From: Halobacteriales archaeon QS_9_68_17
GTDB taxonomy: Archaea; Halobacteriota; Halobacteria; Halobacteriales; Natronoarchaeaceae
Length of the DNA: 64,000 bases
Direction: 5' to 3'
Assembly (NCBI GenBank): GCA_003023565.1
Contig: PXSA01000040.1
Span: forward strand, 20,682-84,681
The translations under genes and the position numbers were made by a program. Position 1 is the first letter of the stretch. Every line of letters starts with the position of its first letter. Under the pieces are notes generated by a model. That model ran no database searches. It saw nothing but the letters and a program-made list of their open reading frames with translations, and had not been told where the DNA came from. Positions 9,438 through 18,080 of the stretch are shown here, one piece after another.

Positions 9438-10493
9438 ATGGACGATCTCGAACGGGCCTTGCTCGACGACCTGCTCGCGTCTTCGACCCCCTCCGGCTAC
9501 GAGGCACCGGGCCAGCGGGTGTGGGTCGACTACGTGAGCGACTTCGCCGACGAGGTCCGCACCGACGACTACGGCAACGCCGTCGCGGTCGGCGAGGGGA
9601 GCGGCCCCGAGATCGCGGTCGCGGGCCACGCCGACCAGATCGGTCTGCTCGTCCGCGAGGTCGACGACGACGGCCACCTCCACGTCAGCCCGGTCGGCGG
9701 GATGGACGTGACGGTGACCCGCGGCCAGCAGGTGACCGTCCACGCGGGCGACGGCGAGGTGCCCGGCGTCATCGGACAGACCGCGGTCCACGTCCGCGAG
9801 GACGACGACGACGAGGAGCGCGTCGCCGACCAACTCGTCGACGTGGGCGCGGCGGACGGTGAGGCGGCCCGCGACCTCGTCTCCGTCGGCGATCCGATAA
9901 CGATAGACGGCGACGTGACCGACTTACAGGGGTCCCGCGTCGCCGGCCCCGGCATGGACAACCGCGCGGGGATGTGGACAGCGGCGGAGGCGCTCCGCCG
10001 GTCGGTCGCGGCCGGCGTCGACGCGACGGTGTACGCCGTCAGCACCGTCCAGGAGGAGGTCGGCTTGCGGGGCGCGCGGATTGTCGGGTTCGACCTCGAC
10101 CCGGACGCCGTCGTCGCCGTCGACGTCACGCACGCGCTCGACTACCCGGACGCGCCCGATGACCGCGCCAGCGACGTGGCGCTCGGCGACGGCCCGGTGC
10201 TCTCTCGCGGGAGCGCGAACCACCCCGTCCTCGTCGACGCGCTCCGCGCGACGGCCACCGACGCGGGCATCGACGTCCAACTGCAGTCGGCGTCGACGGC
10301 CACCGACACCGACGCCGACGCGTTTTACACGTCCAGAAGCGGGATCCCGTCGACGTATCTCGGGGTCCCGAACCGCTACATGCACACGCCGGTCGAAGTC
10401 GTCGACACGGCGGACCTCTCCGCCGCGGCCGACCTGCTCGCGGCGTTTCTCGCCGGCGCGGGGAGTTACTCCCCCTTCACCGTCGATATCTGA
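9438..10493 (+). CDS. M42-family metalloaminopeptidase
   Basis: This 351-residue protein matches M42 aminopeptidases (glutamyl aminopeptidase, TET or endoglucanase M type), which trim peptides using two metal ions. Metal-binding and catalytic patterns seen are GHADQIGLLV, GPGMDNRAG, the Glu-Glu pair in STVQEEVGLRGA, AVDVTHALDYP and the late His in NRYMHTPVEVVD. The ORF track's earlier start is upstream non-coding; the ATG at 9438 (MDDLERALLDD) is the family-like start. It probably acts in the cytoplasm downstream of the proteasome. Confidence 0.88.
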   Translation: MDDLERALLDDLLASSTPSGYEAPGQRVWVDYVSDFADEVRTDDYGNAVAVGEGSGPEIAVAGHADQIGLLVREVDDDGHLHVSPVGGMDVTVTRGQQVTVHAGDGEVPGVIGQTAVHVREDDDDEERVADQLVDVGAADGEAARDLVSVGDPITIDGDVTDLQGSRVAGPGMDNRAGMWTAAEALRRSVAAGVDATVYAVSTVQEEVGLRGARIVGFDLDPDAVVAVDVTHALDYPDAPDDRASDVALGDGPVLSRGSANHPVLVDALRATATDAGIDVQLQSASTATDTDADAFYTSRSGIPSTYLGVPNRYMHTPVEVVDTADLSAAADLLAAFLAGAGSYSPFTVDI

Positions 10494-10540
10494 CCCGCCT
10501 TTCCGGTACGTTTAAGCACGAGTCGAAAGCCGTTCACGGT

Positions 10541-10732
10541 ATGAGCGAACGTCCGCTCGACGTCCTCGAGGCGTCCGTCGGCGAGGAAGTGACCGTGCGA
10601 CTCAAAGACGGCGAGGAGTACGGGGGCCACCTCACGGGCTACGACCAGCACATGAATCTCGTCCTCGAAGACGCCGAGGGCGAAGACACAACGATTATAC
10701 GCGGCGATAACGTCGTGTCGATCATCCCATGA
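10541..10732 (+). CDS. lsm: LSM-domain RNA-binding protein (Sm-like)
   Basis: This 63-residue protein is an archaeal Sm-like protein, which forms rings that bind U-rich RNA. Sm motif 1 ([29 protein letters not shown]) and Sm motif 2 ([10 protein letters not shown]) are both clear. The last codons overlap the L37e start by 4 bases (ATGA), the usual LSM-L37e arrangement in archaea, so the two are translationally coupled. A TATA-like GTTTAAGC lies about 30 bases upstream. Confidence 0.93.
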   Translation: MSERPLDVLEASVGEEVTVRLKDGEEYGGHLTGYDQHMNLVLEDAEGEDTTIIRGDNVVSIIP

Positions 10733-10902
10733 CCGGTGCAGGAACCCCGAGCCAGGGCAAAAAGAACACCACGACCCACACGAAGTGCCGACGGTGTGGT
10801 GAGAAGTCGTATCACGTCAAGAAAAAGGAGTGTTCGTCGTGCGGTTTCGGCAAGTCGAGCAAGCAGCGCGGCTACGAGTGGCAGTCGAAGGCCGGCGAGT
10901 AA
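10729..10902 (+). CDS. rpl37e: 50S ribosomal protein L37e
   Basis: This 57-residue protein is too short for the ORF track. It reads [20 protein letters not shown] and continues with the zinc-finger pattern [22 protein letters not shown] (shown in part: CRRCG and CSSCG), which is diagnostic for L37e, a large-subunit ribosomal protein binding 23S rRNA. It starts inside the LSM stop codon (ATGA) and ends with TAA at 10900-10902. Its lysine content is higher than the surrounding acidic proteins, as expected for a ribosomal protein. Confidence 0.96.
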   Translation: MTGAGTPSQGKKNTTTHTKCRRCGEKSYHVKKKECSSCGFGKSSKQRGYEWQSKAGE

Positions 10903-11159
10903 CCGCTGTCTGACGAACTCTCCAGGCGCTGACGTGGTCTTCTCGAACCCCGACCGCGTAGCGGCCGCTCCGTCTCTAACCGGGGACTCGCGTCCAGTGA
11001 TCGGTCCTTCCGACCGCCCGTACCTGCCGCTCGCGGCCGTGAGAGACGGTAACTCACGATCCGGGATGCGATACAAGAACGTGTATATTCTTCGCTAAAG
11101 AGACGGAGAATAGGGCACGGTTGCGAGGATTTATCCCCGGTGGCTCGCTACGGTCGCGT

Positions 11160-12602
11160 ATGTCAGACGGGCATGCCGAGAGGCAGTCCCGGACGGGACT
11201 GACGGAGAAGTGCGGCGTGGTCGGCGTCTCGCTCTCCGACCGCGACGCCGCGCGCCCCCTCTACTACTCCCTGTACGCGCTCCAGCACCGCGGGCAGGAG
11301 TCGGCGGGCATCGTCACGCACGACGGGTTCCAGCAGCACAGCCACGTCGAGATGGGTCTCGTCGGCGACGTCTTCTCCGAGGACGACATCGAGAGCCTGA
11401 ACGGACCGGCTGGCATCGGCCACGTCCGCTACCCCACCTCCGGGAGCGTCGACTCCTGTTGCGCCCAGCCCTTCTCCGTCTCGTTCAAGAGCGGGTCGCT
11501 GGGGCTCTCGCACAACGGAAACCTCGTCAACGCGGACGAGATCCGGGACGAGCTCGCCGAACTCGGCCACGCCTTCACCTCGGACGGCGACACCGAGGTG
11601 ATCGCTCACGACCTCGCGCGCAACCTGCTGGAGGAGGACCTCGTCCGCGCGGTCAAGCGCACGATGGGGCGCATCCACGGGTCGTACTCGCTGACGATCA
11701 CGCACGACGACACCGTGATGGGCGTCCGCGACCCGCAGGGCAACCGACCGCTCTGCATCGGGACGCTCGACGACGGCTACATCCTCGCCAGCGAGTCCGC
11801 GGCCATCGACACGCTGGACGGCGAACTCGTGCGCGACGTGCGGCCGGGCGAACTCGTCGTCCTGCAGTCCGACGGACAGGGGTTCGACACGTACCAGTTA
11901 GTGGAGCGGGAAAACACCGCGCACTGCTTCTTCGAGCACGTCTACTTCGCCCGCCCCGACAGCGTCATCGACGGCAAGCGCGTCTACGAGGTGCGCCGCG
12001 ACCTCGGCCGCGAACTGTGGGCGGAATCCGGCGTCGACAGCGACGTGGTCCTCCCGGTCCCCGACTCCGGCCGCGCGTTCGCCTCGGGCTACGCCGAGGC
12101 CGCGGACGACGTGGAGTTCGCCGAGGGCCTGATGAAGAACCGCTACGTCGGCCGGACGTTCATCATGCCGACACAGGACGGGCGCGAGCGCGCGGTCCGC
12201 CTGAAACTGAACCCCATCAAAAGCACCATCGAGGGCAAGACCGTCACCATCATCGACGACTCCATCGTCCGCGGGACGACCTCGACCCAACTGGTCGAAC
12301 TCCTCAAAGACGTCGGCGCGGAGGAGGTCCACGTCCGCATCGGCGCGCCGCCTATCGTCGCGCCGTGTTACATGGGCATCGACATGGCCAGTCGCGACGA
12401 ACTGATCGCGGCCGACCGAACGGTCGAGGAGATCGCCGACGAGATAGACGCCGACAGCCTCGCGTACCTCTCGAAAGACGCCGTCGCCGAGGTGCTCGAA
12501 CAGTCCCGCGGCGACCTCTGTATGGGCTGTGTCACCGGCGAGTACCCGTACGACATCGACGGCGAGGGGACCGACCGCCCCGCGGCCCCGAGCGACGACT
12601 GA
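11160..12602 (+). CDS. purF: amidophosphoribosyltransferase
   Basis: This 480-residue enzyme makes phosphoribosylamine from PRPP and glutamine, the first step of purine synthesis. The N-terminal glutaminase uses the Cys in TEKCGVVGVSL (residue 19, so a short propeptide is removed); the C-terminal phosphoribosyltransferase has the PRPP loop VTIIDDSIVRGTTSTQLVEL. Late cysteines (CMGC) may bind an iron-sulfur cluster as in other PurF proteins. I use the ATG at 11160 (MSDGHAERQ). A TATA-like GATTTATCC lies about 30 bases upstream, so the mRNA is probably nearly leaderless. Confidence 0.95.
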   Translation: MSDGHAERQSRTGLTEKCGVVGVSLSDRDAARPLYYSLYALQHRGQESAGIVTHDGFQQHSHVEMGLVGDVFSEDDIESLNGPAGIGHVRYPTSGSVDSCCAQPFSVSFKSGSLGLSHNGNLVNADEIRDELAELGHAFTSDGDTEVIAHDLARNLLEEDLVRAVKRTMGRIHGSYSLTITHDDTVMGVRDPQGNRPLCIGTLDDGYILASESAAIDTLDGELVRDVRPGELVVLQSDGQGFDTYQLVERENTAHCFFEHVYFARPDSVIDGKRVYEVRRDLGRELWAESGVDSDVVLPVPDSGRAFASGYAEAADDVEFAEGLMKNRYVGRTFIMPTQDGRERAVRLKLNPIKSTIEGKTVTIIDDSIVRGTTSTQLVELLKDVGAEEVHVRIGAPPIVAPCYMGIDMASRDELIAADRTVEEIADEIDADSLAYLSKDAVAEVLEQSRGDLCMGCVTGEYPYDIDGEGTDRPAAPSDD

Positions 12603-12689
12603 TCGGCCCGGCTCCGCCGACCGCAGGCGATCCCGGCACGATAGCACACCACAAACACTGTTTTAGTGTGGCTTGCCCGACACTCTTCC

Positions 12690-13214
12690 ATGACAGGACC
12701 GGCGTTTCTGGAGGGCGAAACGGTATCGCTCCGGACCGTCGAGGAGGAGGACCTGGAGTTCCTCCGCGACGGCGTGAACGACCCCGACGTGTGGCGCACC
12801 ACGCTAATGCACGGACCGAAAAACGTCGAACAGGAGCGGGAGTTCTTCGAGGAAGTCGTTTGCGAGGAGGGGTCGGTCGACCTCGTCGTCGCGGACGGCG
12901 AGGACCCGGTCGGGATGGTCGGACTGAACGGACTGGACGAGGGCAACGGCGTCGCCGAACTCGGCTACTGGATCGCGCCCGACCACTGGGGGAACGGCTA
13001 CGCGACCGACGCCGCGCGGACGGTGACCGAGTACGGCTTCGAGCAGCGACGCCTGCACCGCGTGCAGGCCCGCGTCGTCGGCTTCAACGAGGCCTCGGCG
13101 TGCGTACTGGAGAAGGCCGGCTTCGAGCGCGAGGGCGTCCACCGCGGTGCGGCGTTCGTCGACGGCGAGCACAGGGACGTAGTCCGGTACGCCCGCCTCG
13201 CGACGGACGAGTGA
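12690..13214 (+). CDS. GNAT N-acetyltransferase (RimJ/RimL type)
   Basis: This 174-residue protein is a GNAT acetyltransferase. The acetyl-CoA part shows AELGYWIAPDHWGNGYATDAA, FEQRRLHRVQARV and NEASACVLEKAGFEREG, which is the RimJ/RimL subtype that acetylates protein N-termini, small amines or antibiotics. The substrate is unknown. The ATG at 12690 is chosen; a short inverted repeat ACACT-gtttt-AGTGT (12655-12669) lies in its promoter and could be an operator. It stands between purF and the convergent DUF420 gene. Confidence 0.85.
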   Translation: MTGPAFLEGETVSLRTVEEEDLEFLRDGVNDPDVWRTTLMHGPKNVEQEREFFEEVVCEEGSVDLVVADGEDPVGMVGLNGLDEGNGVAELGYWIAPDHWGNGYATDAARTVTEYGFEQRRLHRVQARVVGFNEASACVLEKAGFEREGVHRGAAFVDGEHRDVVRYARLATDE

Positions 13215-13235
13215 CCGGCCTCGGACGCCGCCGTG

Positions 13236-13796
13236 TCAGTAAATCACGTACAGCATCGCGTACACTACCTCGCCGAGCGCGAACGAGACCAGCCACAGGG
13301 CGGCCGCGACGCGGCCGACCCGCGCGTGAACCGTCTCCCGGAGTTCGCTCGCCGACCGCGTCCACGCGAGCAGGAGCGCGTAGTAGACGAACGGGAGCGT
13401 CAGGACCGCGAGCGTGATGTGAATCGCCAGAACCGGGAGATAGACGTACGTGTAAACGCCGTCCGGGCCGGGAAACGCGGCCGGCCCCTCCAGCGCGATC
13501 CGGTACAGGTACAGTACGAGGAACGCGACGAACAGGGCGAACGAGGCGAGCATCAGTCGTCGGTGCCGCCCGACGCGACCGCGTCGGATCGCCCGGACGC
13601 CGGCCGATATCGTCCCGATGGCCGCCGCGCTGACGACGGCGTTGGCATGCGGGATCGCTGACAGTACCGCGTCGGGGGCGTGCGGGAGCGCCGCCCCCGG
13701 CACCGCGCCGAGCGCGGCCCCGAACACGAGCGCGAGCGAGACGACGGTGAGCAGGCCCGTGGCCGCGGGGACGTGTTCCCTCATCCGGCGTTGCAT
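13236..13796 (-). CDS. DUF420 membrane protein
   Basis: This 186-residue protein has about five membrane helices and fits DUF420, a family related in fold to the haem-copper oxidase assembly protein CtaM; a role in oxidase assembly is possible but not proven here. Conserved histidines lie at IPHANAVVSA, RHRRLMLASF and LAIHITLAV. The ORF track adds upstream antisense sequence; the ATG at 13796 (MQRRMREHVPA) is the natural start just before the first helix. Confidence 0.8.
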   Translation of the reverse strand: MQRRMREHVPAATGLLTVVSLALVFGAALGAVPGAALPHAPDAVLSAIPHANAVVSAAAIGTISAGVRAIRRGRVGRHRRLMLASFALFVAFLVLYLYRIALEGPAAFPGPDGVYTYVYLPVLAIHITLAVLTLPFVYYALLLAWTRSASELRETVHARVGRVAAALWLVSFALGEVVYAMLYVIY

Positions 13797-13982
13797 GGTC
13801 AGGGGTTGGGTCCGTGGCCCCAAAGACGTTCCTTTCGCGGACCGCCGGCCGCGTGGACTCGACCGGAGACGACCGTTTCGAGAGCACTGTGGAGTTCTCA
13901 CCACTCGTATGTATAAAAGAAAAAGTACCCCGTGATCTGTTACTACCGTATCCATTTGGGGGTCCGCGCCGATATCGGAAGC

Positions 13983-14688
13983 ATGGAACGCGGGTACCGG
14001 GTCGTGCTGGTCGCCCTCCCCGTGGGGGGCCGCCGGCTGTGCCGGCACCGACCCCAATATCGACGCCGGGTCCGACGACGGGGCGAGCGCGACGACGACC
14101 GCCGCGAGCGGGAACGCCACCGACGGAACGCTCGGGGTCCATCTCATCAGCGTGGGACAGGCCTCCACGATGCTGGTCGTCGGCCCATCCGGCGAGACGA
14201 TACTCGTCGACACCGACGATCACGGCGACGACGGGGAGTACGTCCTCGACTACCTCCGCGACCGGACCGACTACCTGGTGACGACCCACGCCGACGCGGA
14301 CCACACCGGCGGCCACGCGGCCGTCATCGAACACTACGAGACGCAGTCCGGCGGGATCGGCGCGGCGTACGACCCCGGCATCGCGGCCGGCACCGCGACG
14401 TACGACGAGTACCTCGACGCGGTGGAGGACTACGACGTGACGCTGTACGAGACGAGAGCGGGCGACGCGATCCCGATGGAGGGAGCGACTGTCGACGTGC
14501 TCGGTCCTCCCGACCCGTATCCCGACGGTGGCGCGTGCAACGAGAACGATGTCGTCCTCCGCGTCGCGTACGGGAACACGTCCGTCCTCCTGCCGGGCGA
14601 CGCCGAGGACCATCAGGAGACGCATCTCGTCGACACCTACGGTGACGACCTGAACGCGACGCTGCTCGCCGCCAGGCGAGGACGATAA
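13983..14688 (+). pseudogene. lipoprotein ComEC-like metallo-beta-lactamase, frameshifted and 3'-truncated
   Basis: The coding frame from 14152 carries the metallo-beta-lactamase motif THADADHTGGH and LLPGDAEDHQE, as in the extracellular ComEC/Rec2-type hydrolase family. Upstream, the ATG at 13983 gives MERGYRVVLVALPVG, and in the next frame AAGCAGTDPN, a lipobox. The two join perfectly if one G is removed from the GTGGGGGGCC run near 14021, restoring a classic lipoprotein signal. The C-terminus stops early (LLAARRGR) where relatives continue with a second His motif, right at the start of AT-rich DNA. A TATA box (TATAAAAG) sits at 13912. It is a broken or phase-variable exported nuclease-like gene. 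Confidence 0.7.
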
Positions 14689-14701
14689 TCCTTGGCCGCC
14701 C

Positions 14702-14725
14702 AATAATTTCGCCACGGAAATTATT
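14702..14725. promoter_or_regulatory. perfect 9-bp-arm inverted repeat
   Basis: AATAATTTC and GAAATTATT form perfect 9-base arms around a 6-base spacer. It lies 14 bases after the stop of the truncated beta-lactamase gene and about 75 bases upstream of the micro-protein start. It could be a terminator hairpin or a regulator site. Confidence 0.6.
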
Positions 14726-14727
14726 AG

Positions 14728-14742
14728 TAACGTACTACGTTA
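14728..14742. promoter_or_regulatory. palindrome TAACGTA-C-TACGTTA
   Basis: A perfect 7-base-arm palindrome with a single central base, directly after the first inverted repeat and just upstream of a TATA-like GAATTATTAAGATAAA that would serve the micro-protein gene at 14800. The position upstream of the TATA box fits an activator site. No regulator for it is identified in this window. Confidence 0.55.
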
Positions 14743-14799
14743 ATTTATCCGAATTATTAAGATAAATTCATATTACTATGCGTAGAGGTATGAAGTGCA

Positions 14800-14937
14800 A
14801 TGTCATCCACTAACTCACTCAAGGCATATCTCGCAGACCACCCGCGAATGATCGGCGCGCTGTTTACGATCCTGATGTTGCTGTCGCAAGCCGGTACCGT
14901 GGCAGCCGGTGGCGTGCAAGCCCAACCGGGTCCATGA
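14800..14937 (+). CDS. 45-residue membrane micro-protein (DUF7503-like)
   Basis: This ORF is too short for the ORF track. It reads MSSTNSLKAYLADHPRM, one hydrophobic helix (IGALFTILMLLSQAGTVAA) and a short tail ending in QPGP. From memory it resembles a family of tiny haloarchaeal proteins with the pattern YLA-HPRMIG-LFT-LLSQAG (DUF7503); the function is unknown. The stop codon is one base from the stop of the convergent CHAT gene. The helix could also serve as an uncleaved signal anchor. AT-rich surroundings suggest transfer. Confidence 0.7.
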   Translation: MSSTNSLKAYLADHPRMIGALFTILMLLSQAGTVAAGGVQAQPGP

Positions 14938-14938
14938 A

Positions 14939-17047
14939 TTACAGGTCGAGATCGGAGACTGGACCGTTCCACTGAAGTTTCGATCCGAACTTCACCGGGA
15001 ACTGGTGAGAGGAGAGATACTCTTGGAGTTCAGCGCTATTGAGTTCTATCGACTCCGTTTTGCCCGGGAGAAGCACGTTCTCGTCGAAACCTTCTACCGT
15101 CGGAGTTATATAAGATCCTAGCTGGTACTCTCGGGTCGGATACGCCGTGATCTGAAGTTCGAACGTCTCATCATCTGTTGGATTGACGTCACAGACTATC
15201 GCCGCCCCTCCGTCTGACTGAGCCATATCAGCACCGCCGTCGCCGACGATGAGATACTGGTCGCCGATCGAGGTGTGGTCTCGAACGAGCTGCAATGCTC
15301 CGCGAAGCGGAAAACCGACGTGAAGGAGACGCGCCAGTGCCTCGCCGATTTCGACCGCCTGTTCATTAACGACATCGCTTAGCGTGCCGACGCCGCCGGT
15401 CGCACCGCGCTCCGCGAGCGCCTTTGCCTGATTGAACGATCGGCAGGCGTTGAGGAGGAACACATCGATATCGACGGTATTGAGGTCTCTCACGTCCAGT
15501 TTACCGTCGGCACACCGCAATCCATTCGGCGTCGCGTGACCGATGTAGTGAAGAAAGTCGTGGCCGCCATGCTGCAATACATCAGACAACTGTTCTATCG
15601 ACAGTTGAGTGTGCGATTCGACGTTGAATGGGAGTTCCTCGCGACTGCCGTAGACACCGTCAAGCGAATCGAACTCGTCGATCATCCGCTCGTCGTTGCA
15701 GACGACTGTGATGTCGATCCGGCTCGTCCGTTCGTCTCTGGACAGGCGATTTTCGAACGCTTCGACGGTTGCTTTGGTCGCACCCCTGGGAATGTGGTTT
15801 CCGAACCAGGCATGTTCGATGGACTCGTTCGTTGTTTCCGGCTCAACCAGAACATTAGAGTCCGTCGCTTTCTGGGCGTCAGAACGCAACAGCGCTTTCG
15901 AAGCGTCTTGATTACCAGAGTCAGATATGCCTCCGGGCGACCGTGAATACGTCGGCGCGGGCGTCCTGGGTTGAGAGATCCGTGTGCCGCGTGGTTCTCG
16001 AACGATTCCGAGGTCGTTGACCACGAACGGGAGCGGCCGGATACCGTCGGGATTCGACGGGATATGAGCCGTGAGACACCAGTCCGGAACGTACTCAGTC
16101 ACGAGGTCGTACGGAACCTTGAGGTACTGCTGGATTTGCTCTTGCAACGGTCGACCGTGAACTTCCTCCAGATCGAAGGGGAGGTGAGGTTCGACCATCT
16201 GTCGCTCTTGCAGTTCTATCTGGTACATCCCCTCGGTCCGGAGGATGCAATCCAGGAAGAAGATCTGTTTGAGGACGCGGGCAACCTCATCCTCGAACCA
16301 CCGCCGACTCGCGAGTTCCCACTCGAACCCACCGGCGGTTTCGATACGCGGCACCTCGCCGGGCACCACGTCGGCACCGAGGTAAAACGCCAACGACGAG
16401 ACGGTGTAGATGTGCCTGTACTTGGGCGGGACGTAGATCCGGATACCCGTGTTCGGCGTTTCGAGCTCGTCGGGTATGTGGAGCTCCTCGCCGCGTTCGA
16501 GAAGCGGCGGGTGGCCCCTGAGGGTGGGATACGACCGCTCGCACGACGCCGTCTTCAGCGCCGATGGAAGGGCGCTGACGGCGGTCATCAGGTCGTGTGG
16601 GTCGTCGGGAACCGTGATCGTGGCAGCGGGGTTCTTGTGGTACGACCGCGATCCGAAGTCGATCACTGGTGTCCCTCCGAACTCGATGTATAGGTGGTTG
16701 GCCCCGGTCTCGACGGTCATCGAGTCGGCGACCCGAAAGTATATTTTTATCGGTCCGCCCATATCGACGCTGTACGAGCCCGAATCGAACGAATACTGTT
16801 CGTGTGAGTTTATCTTAGAGAGGAAGTCACCGTCCGAATTACGGATGCAAACGCCGTCGAGCCTGTCGAAGTACATCCCATCCGTCTCGAACCGGCAGGC
16901 GTGCGTTACGGGGAAGTTGAACCTGTCCGTGTCGATCCTCGTCGGTTCGACTGGACCCGCGGTCCGAAACGTCAACTGGCGCTGTTCGACGCGGTCGACG
17001 ATCCTGACGCCAGTCGGATCGTCCGTCGCGGAGTAATTGATAGTCAT
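14939..17047 (-). CDS. CHAT-domain (caspase-like) protein
   Basis: This 702-residue protein ends in a CHAT domain, a caspase-superfamily peptidase fold. The expected catalytic pair is visible: His504 in HYIGHATPNG and Cys535 in LLNACRSFNQA. Following text (GGVGTLSDVV, PLRGALQLVRD) matches how CHAT domains continue. Residues 1-350 look like a beta-rich sensing domain, followed by a disordered Pro/Ser linker (about 355-400). No signal peptide or transmembrane helix is seen, so it is probably cytoplasmic. Third-position GC is lower than in housekeeping genes. Its stop lies next to that of the micro-protein. Prokaryotic CHAT proteins often work in defence or regulated proteolysis; that role here is inference. 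Confidence 0.85.
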   Translation of the reverse strand: MTINYSATDDPTGVRIVDRVEQRQLTFRTAGPVEPTRIDTDRFNFPVTHACRFETDGMYFDRLDGVCIRNSDGDFLSKINSHEQYSFDSGSYSVDMGGPIKIYFRVADSMTVETGANHLYIEFGGTPVIDFGSRSYHKNPAATITVPDDPHDLMTAVSALPSALKTASCERSYPTLRGHPPLLERGEELHIPDELETPNTGIRIYVPPKYRHIYTVSSLAFYLGADVVPGEVPRIETAGGFEWELASRRWFEDEVARVLKQIFFLDCILRTEGMYQIELQERQMVEPHLPFDLEEVHGRPLQEQIQQYLKVPYDLVTEYVPDWCLTAHIPSNPDGIRPLPFVVNDLGIVREPRGTRISQPRTPAPTYSRSPGGISDSGNQDASKALLRSDAQKATDSNVLVEPETTNESIEHAWFGNHIPRGATKATVEAFENRLSRDERTSRIDITVVCNDERMIDEFDSLDGVYGSREELPFNVESHTQLSIEQLSDVLQHGGHDFLHYIGHATPNGLRCADGKLDVRDLNTVDIDVFLLNACRSFNQAKALAERGATGGVGTLSDVVNEQAVEIGEALARLLHVGFPLRGALQLVRDHTSIGDQYLIVGDGGADMAQSDGGAAIVCDVNPTDDETFELQITAYPTREYQLGSYITPTVEGFDENVLLPGKTESIELNSAELQEYLSSHQFPVKFGSKLQWNGPVSDLDL

Positions 17048-17285
17048 TGCTGATGTACCTGCAGATATATCCCAATTGCAGCCCAGCGATAAAAGACTAT
17101 TCCAGACATGAAGGGCCGGTGTCAGAAGCCCTGTCCTATTCGTATCCCCGGCTACCGACCGCGATGGCTCTCATCGAGCCGTTTCGTTAGAAGTTGTGCG
17201 TGGGTGATGTCCGCGAAGGGAGATCACCCGCATCGACTTCGGCGGCAGGGCCGTCAGTTCCGGTGGACTGTGTCCGCCAATGCGA

Positions 17286-17370
<85 letters not shown>

Positions 17371-17529
17371 TCGCGGTGTCTTACTGCGATCTCTCCTATC
17401 CGGGGAAGGAAGTAAAGGGCTTTCGTTTCGCTTGCCGAGATCGACGGGAACGCCGTCCGAGTCCGACCGCTGGTATCATCTATCACGGAAAAGCGGGTGC
17501 TTAAGAACGCCTCGGCGTTAACCCCGAGT

Positions 17530-18042
17530 ATGGCAAAATACTCGACGGGCGGGTCATCGGGCTCCGGCGGCGGCGACGCCTGCGAACTCTGCGGTACAGA
17601 GAGCGAGTCGCTCCGCGGGGCCAACGTCGCCGGGGCGCAACTGCAGGTCTGCCCGGACTGCGCGCCCCACGACGACAACGCCCACAAAGACGAGAAGAAG
17701 CGGACCGGAGGAGACGGCGACGGGGACCGGACGCGGGAGGCGGTCAGCAACGCCGCGAAGGCGAGTCCCGCCTGGAACGACGACTCCGAACACTGGGAGG
17801 AAGAGGGGACGAACTACGACGACGACCAGTTGCCGTATCTGGTGTCGGGCTACGGCGAGGAACTCCAGTCCGCGCGGCAGGACGCGGGGCTCCAGCGGTC
17901 CGAACTCGCCGAGGAACTCGACGCCGACGAGTCCGACCTGCTGGCGATCGAACAGGGTCGCGCGACGCAGGCGGGCGTCGGTGGGAGCCTCGTTCGAGCG
18001 ATCGAGCGACGTCTGGACGTGACGCTGGTCGCGTCGGCGTAG
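17530..18042 (+). CDS. MBF1-like zinc-ribbon HTH protein
   Basis: This 170-residue protein has an N-terminal zinc ribbon (CELCG ... CPDC), a charged linker, and a C-terminal XRE-type helix-turn-helix (ELQSARQDAGLQRSELAEELDADESDLLAIEQGR shown here only in outline). The order matches archaeal multiprotein bridging factor 1, which links transcription factors or ribosomes to gene control. The start MAKYSTGG at 17530 is preferred over the longer frame. It stands alone. Confidence 0.8.
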   Translation: MAKYSTGGSSGSGGGDACELCGTESESLRGANVAGAQLQVCPDCAPHDDNAHKDEKKRTGGDGDGDRTREAVSNAAKASPAWNDDSEHWEEEGTNYDDDQLPYLVSGYGEELQSARQDAGLQRSELAEELDADESDLLAIEQGRATQAGVGGSLVRAIERRLDVTLVASA

Positions 18043-18080
18043 CGGTCGATTTTTCCCCGTCGGGCGTGTGGACCCATCCG

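Noticed and set aside
11210-13417. 735-aa ORF across purF and GNAT
   Set aside because: Runs through two recognised genes in another frame; Arg/Pro-rich and without motifs.
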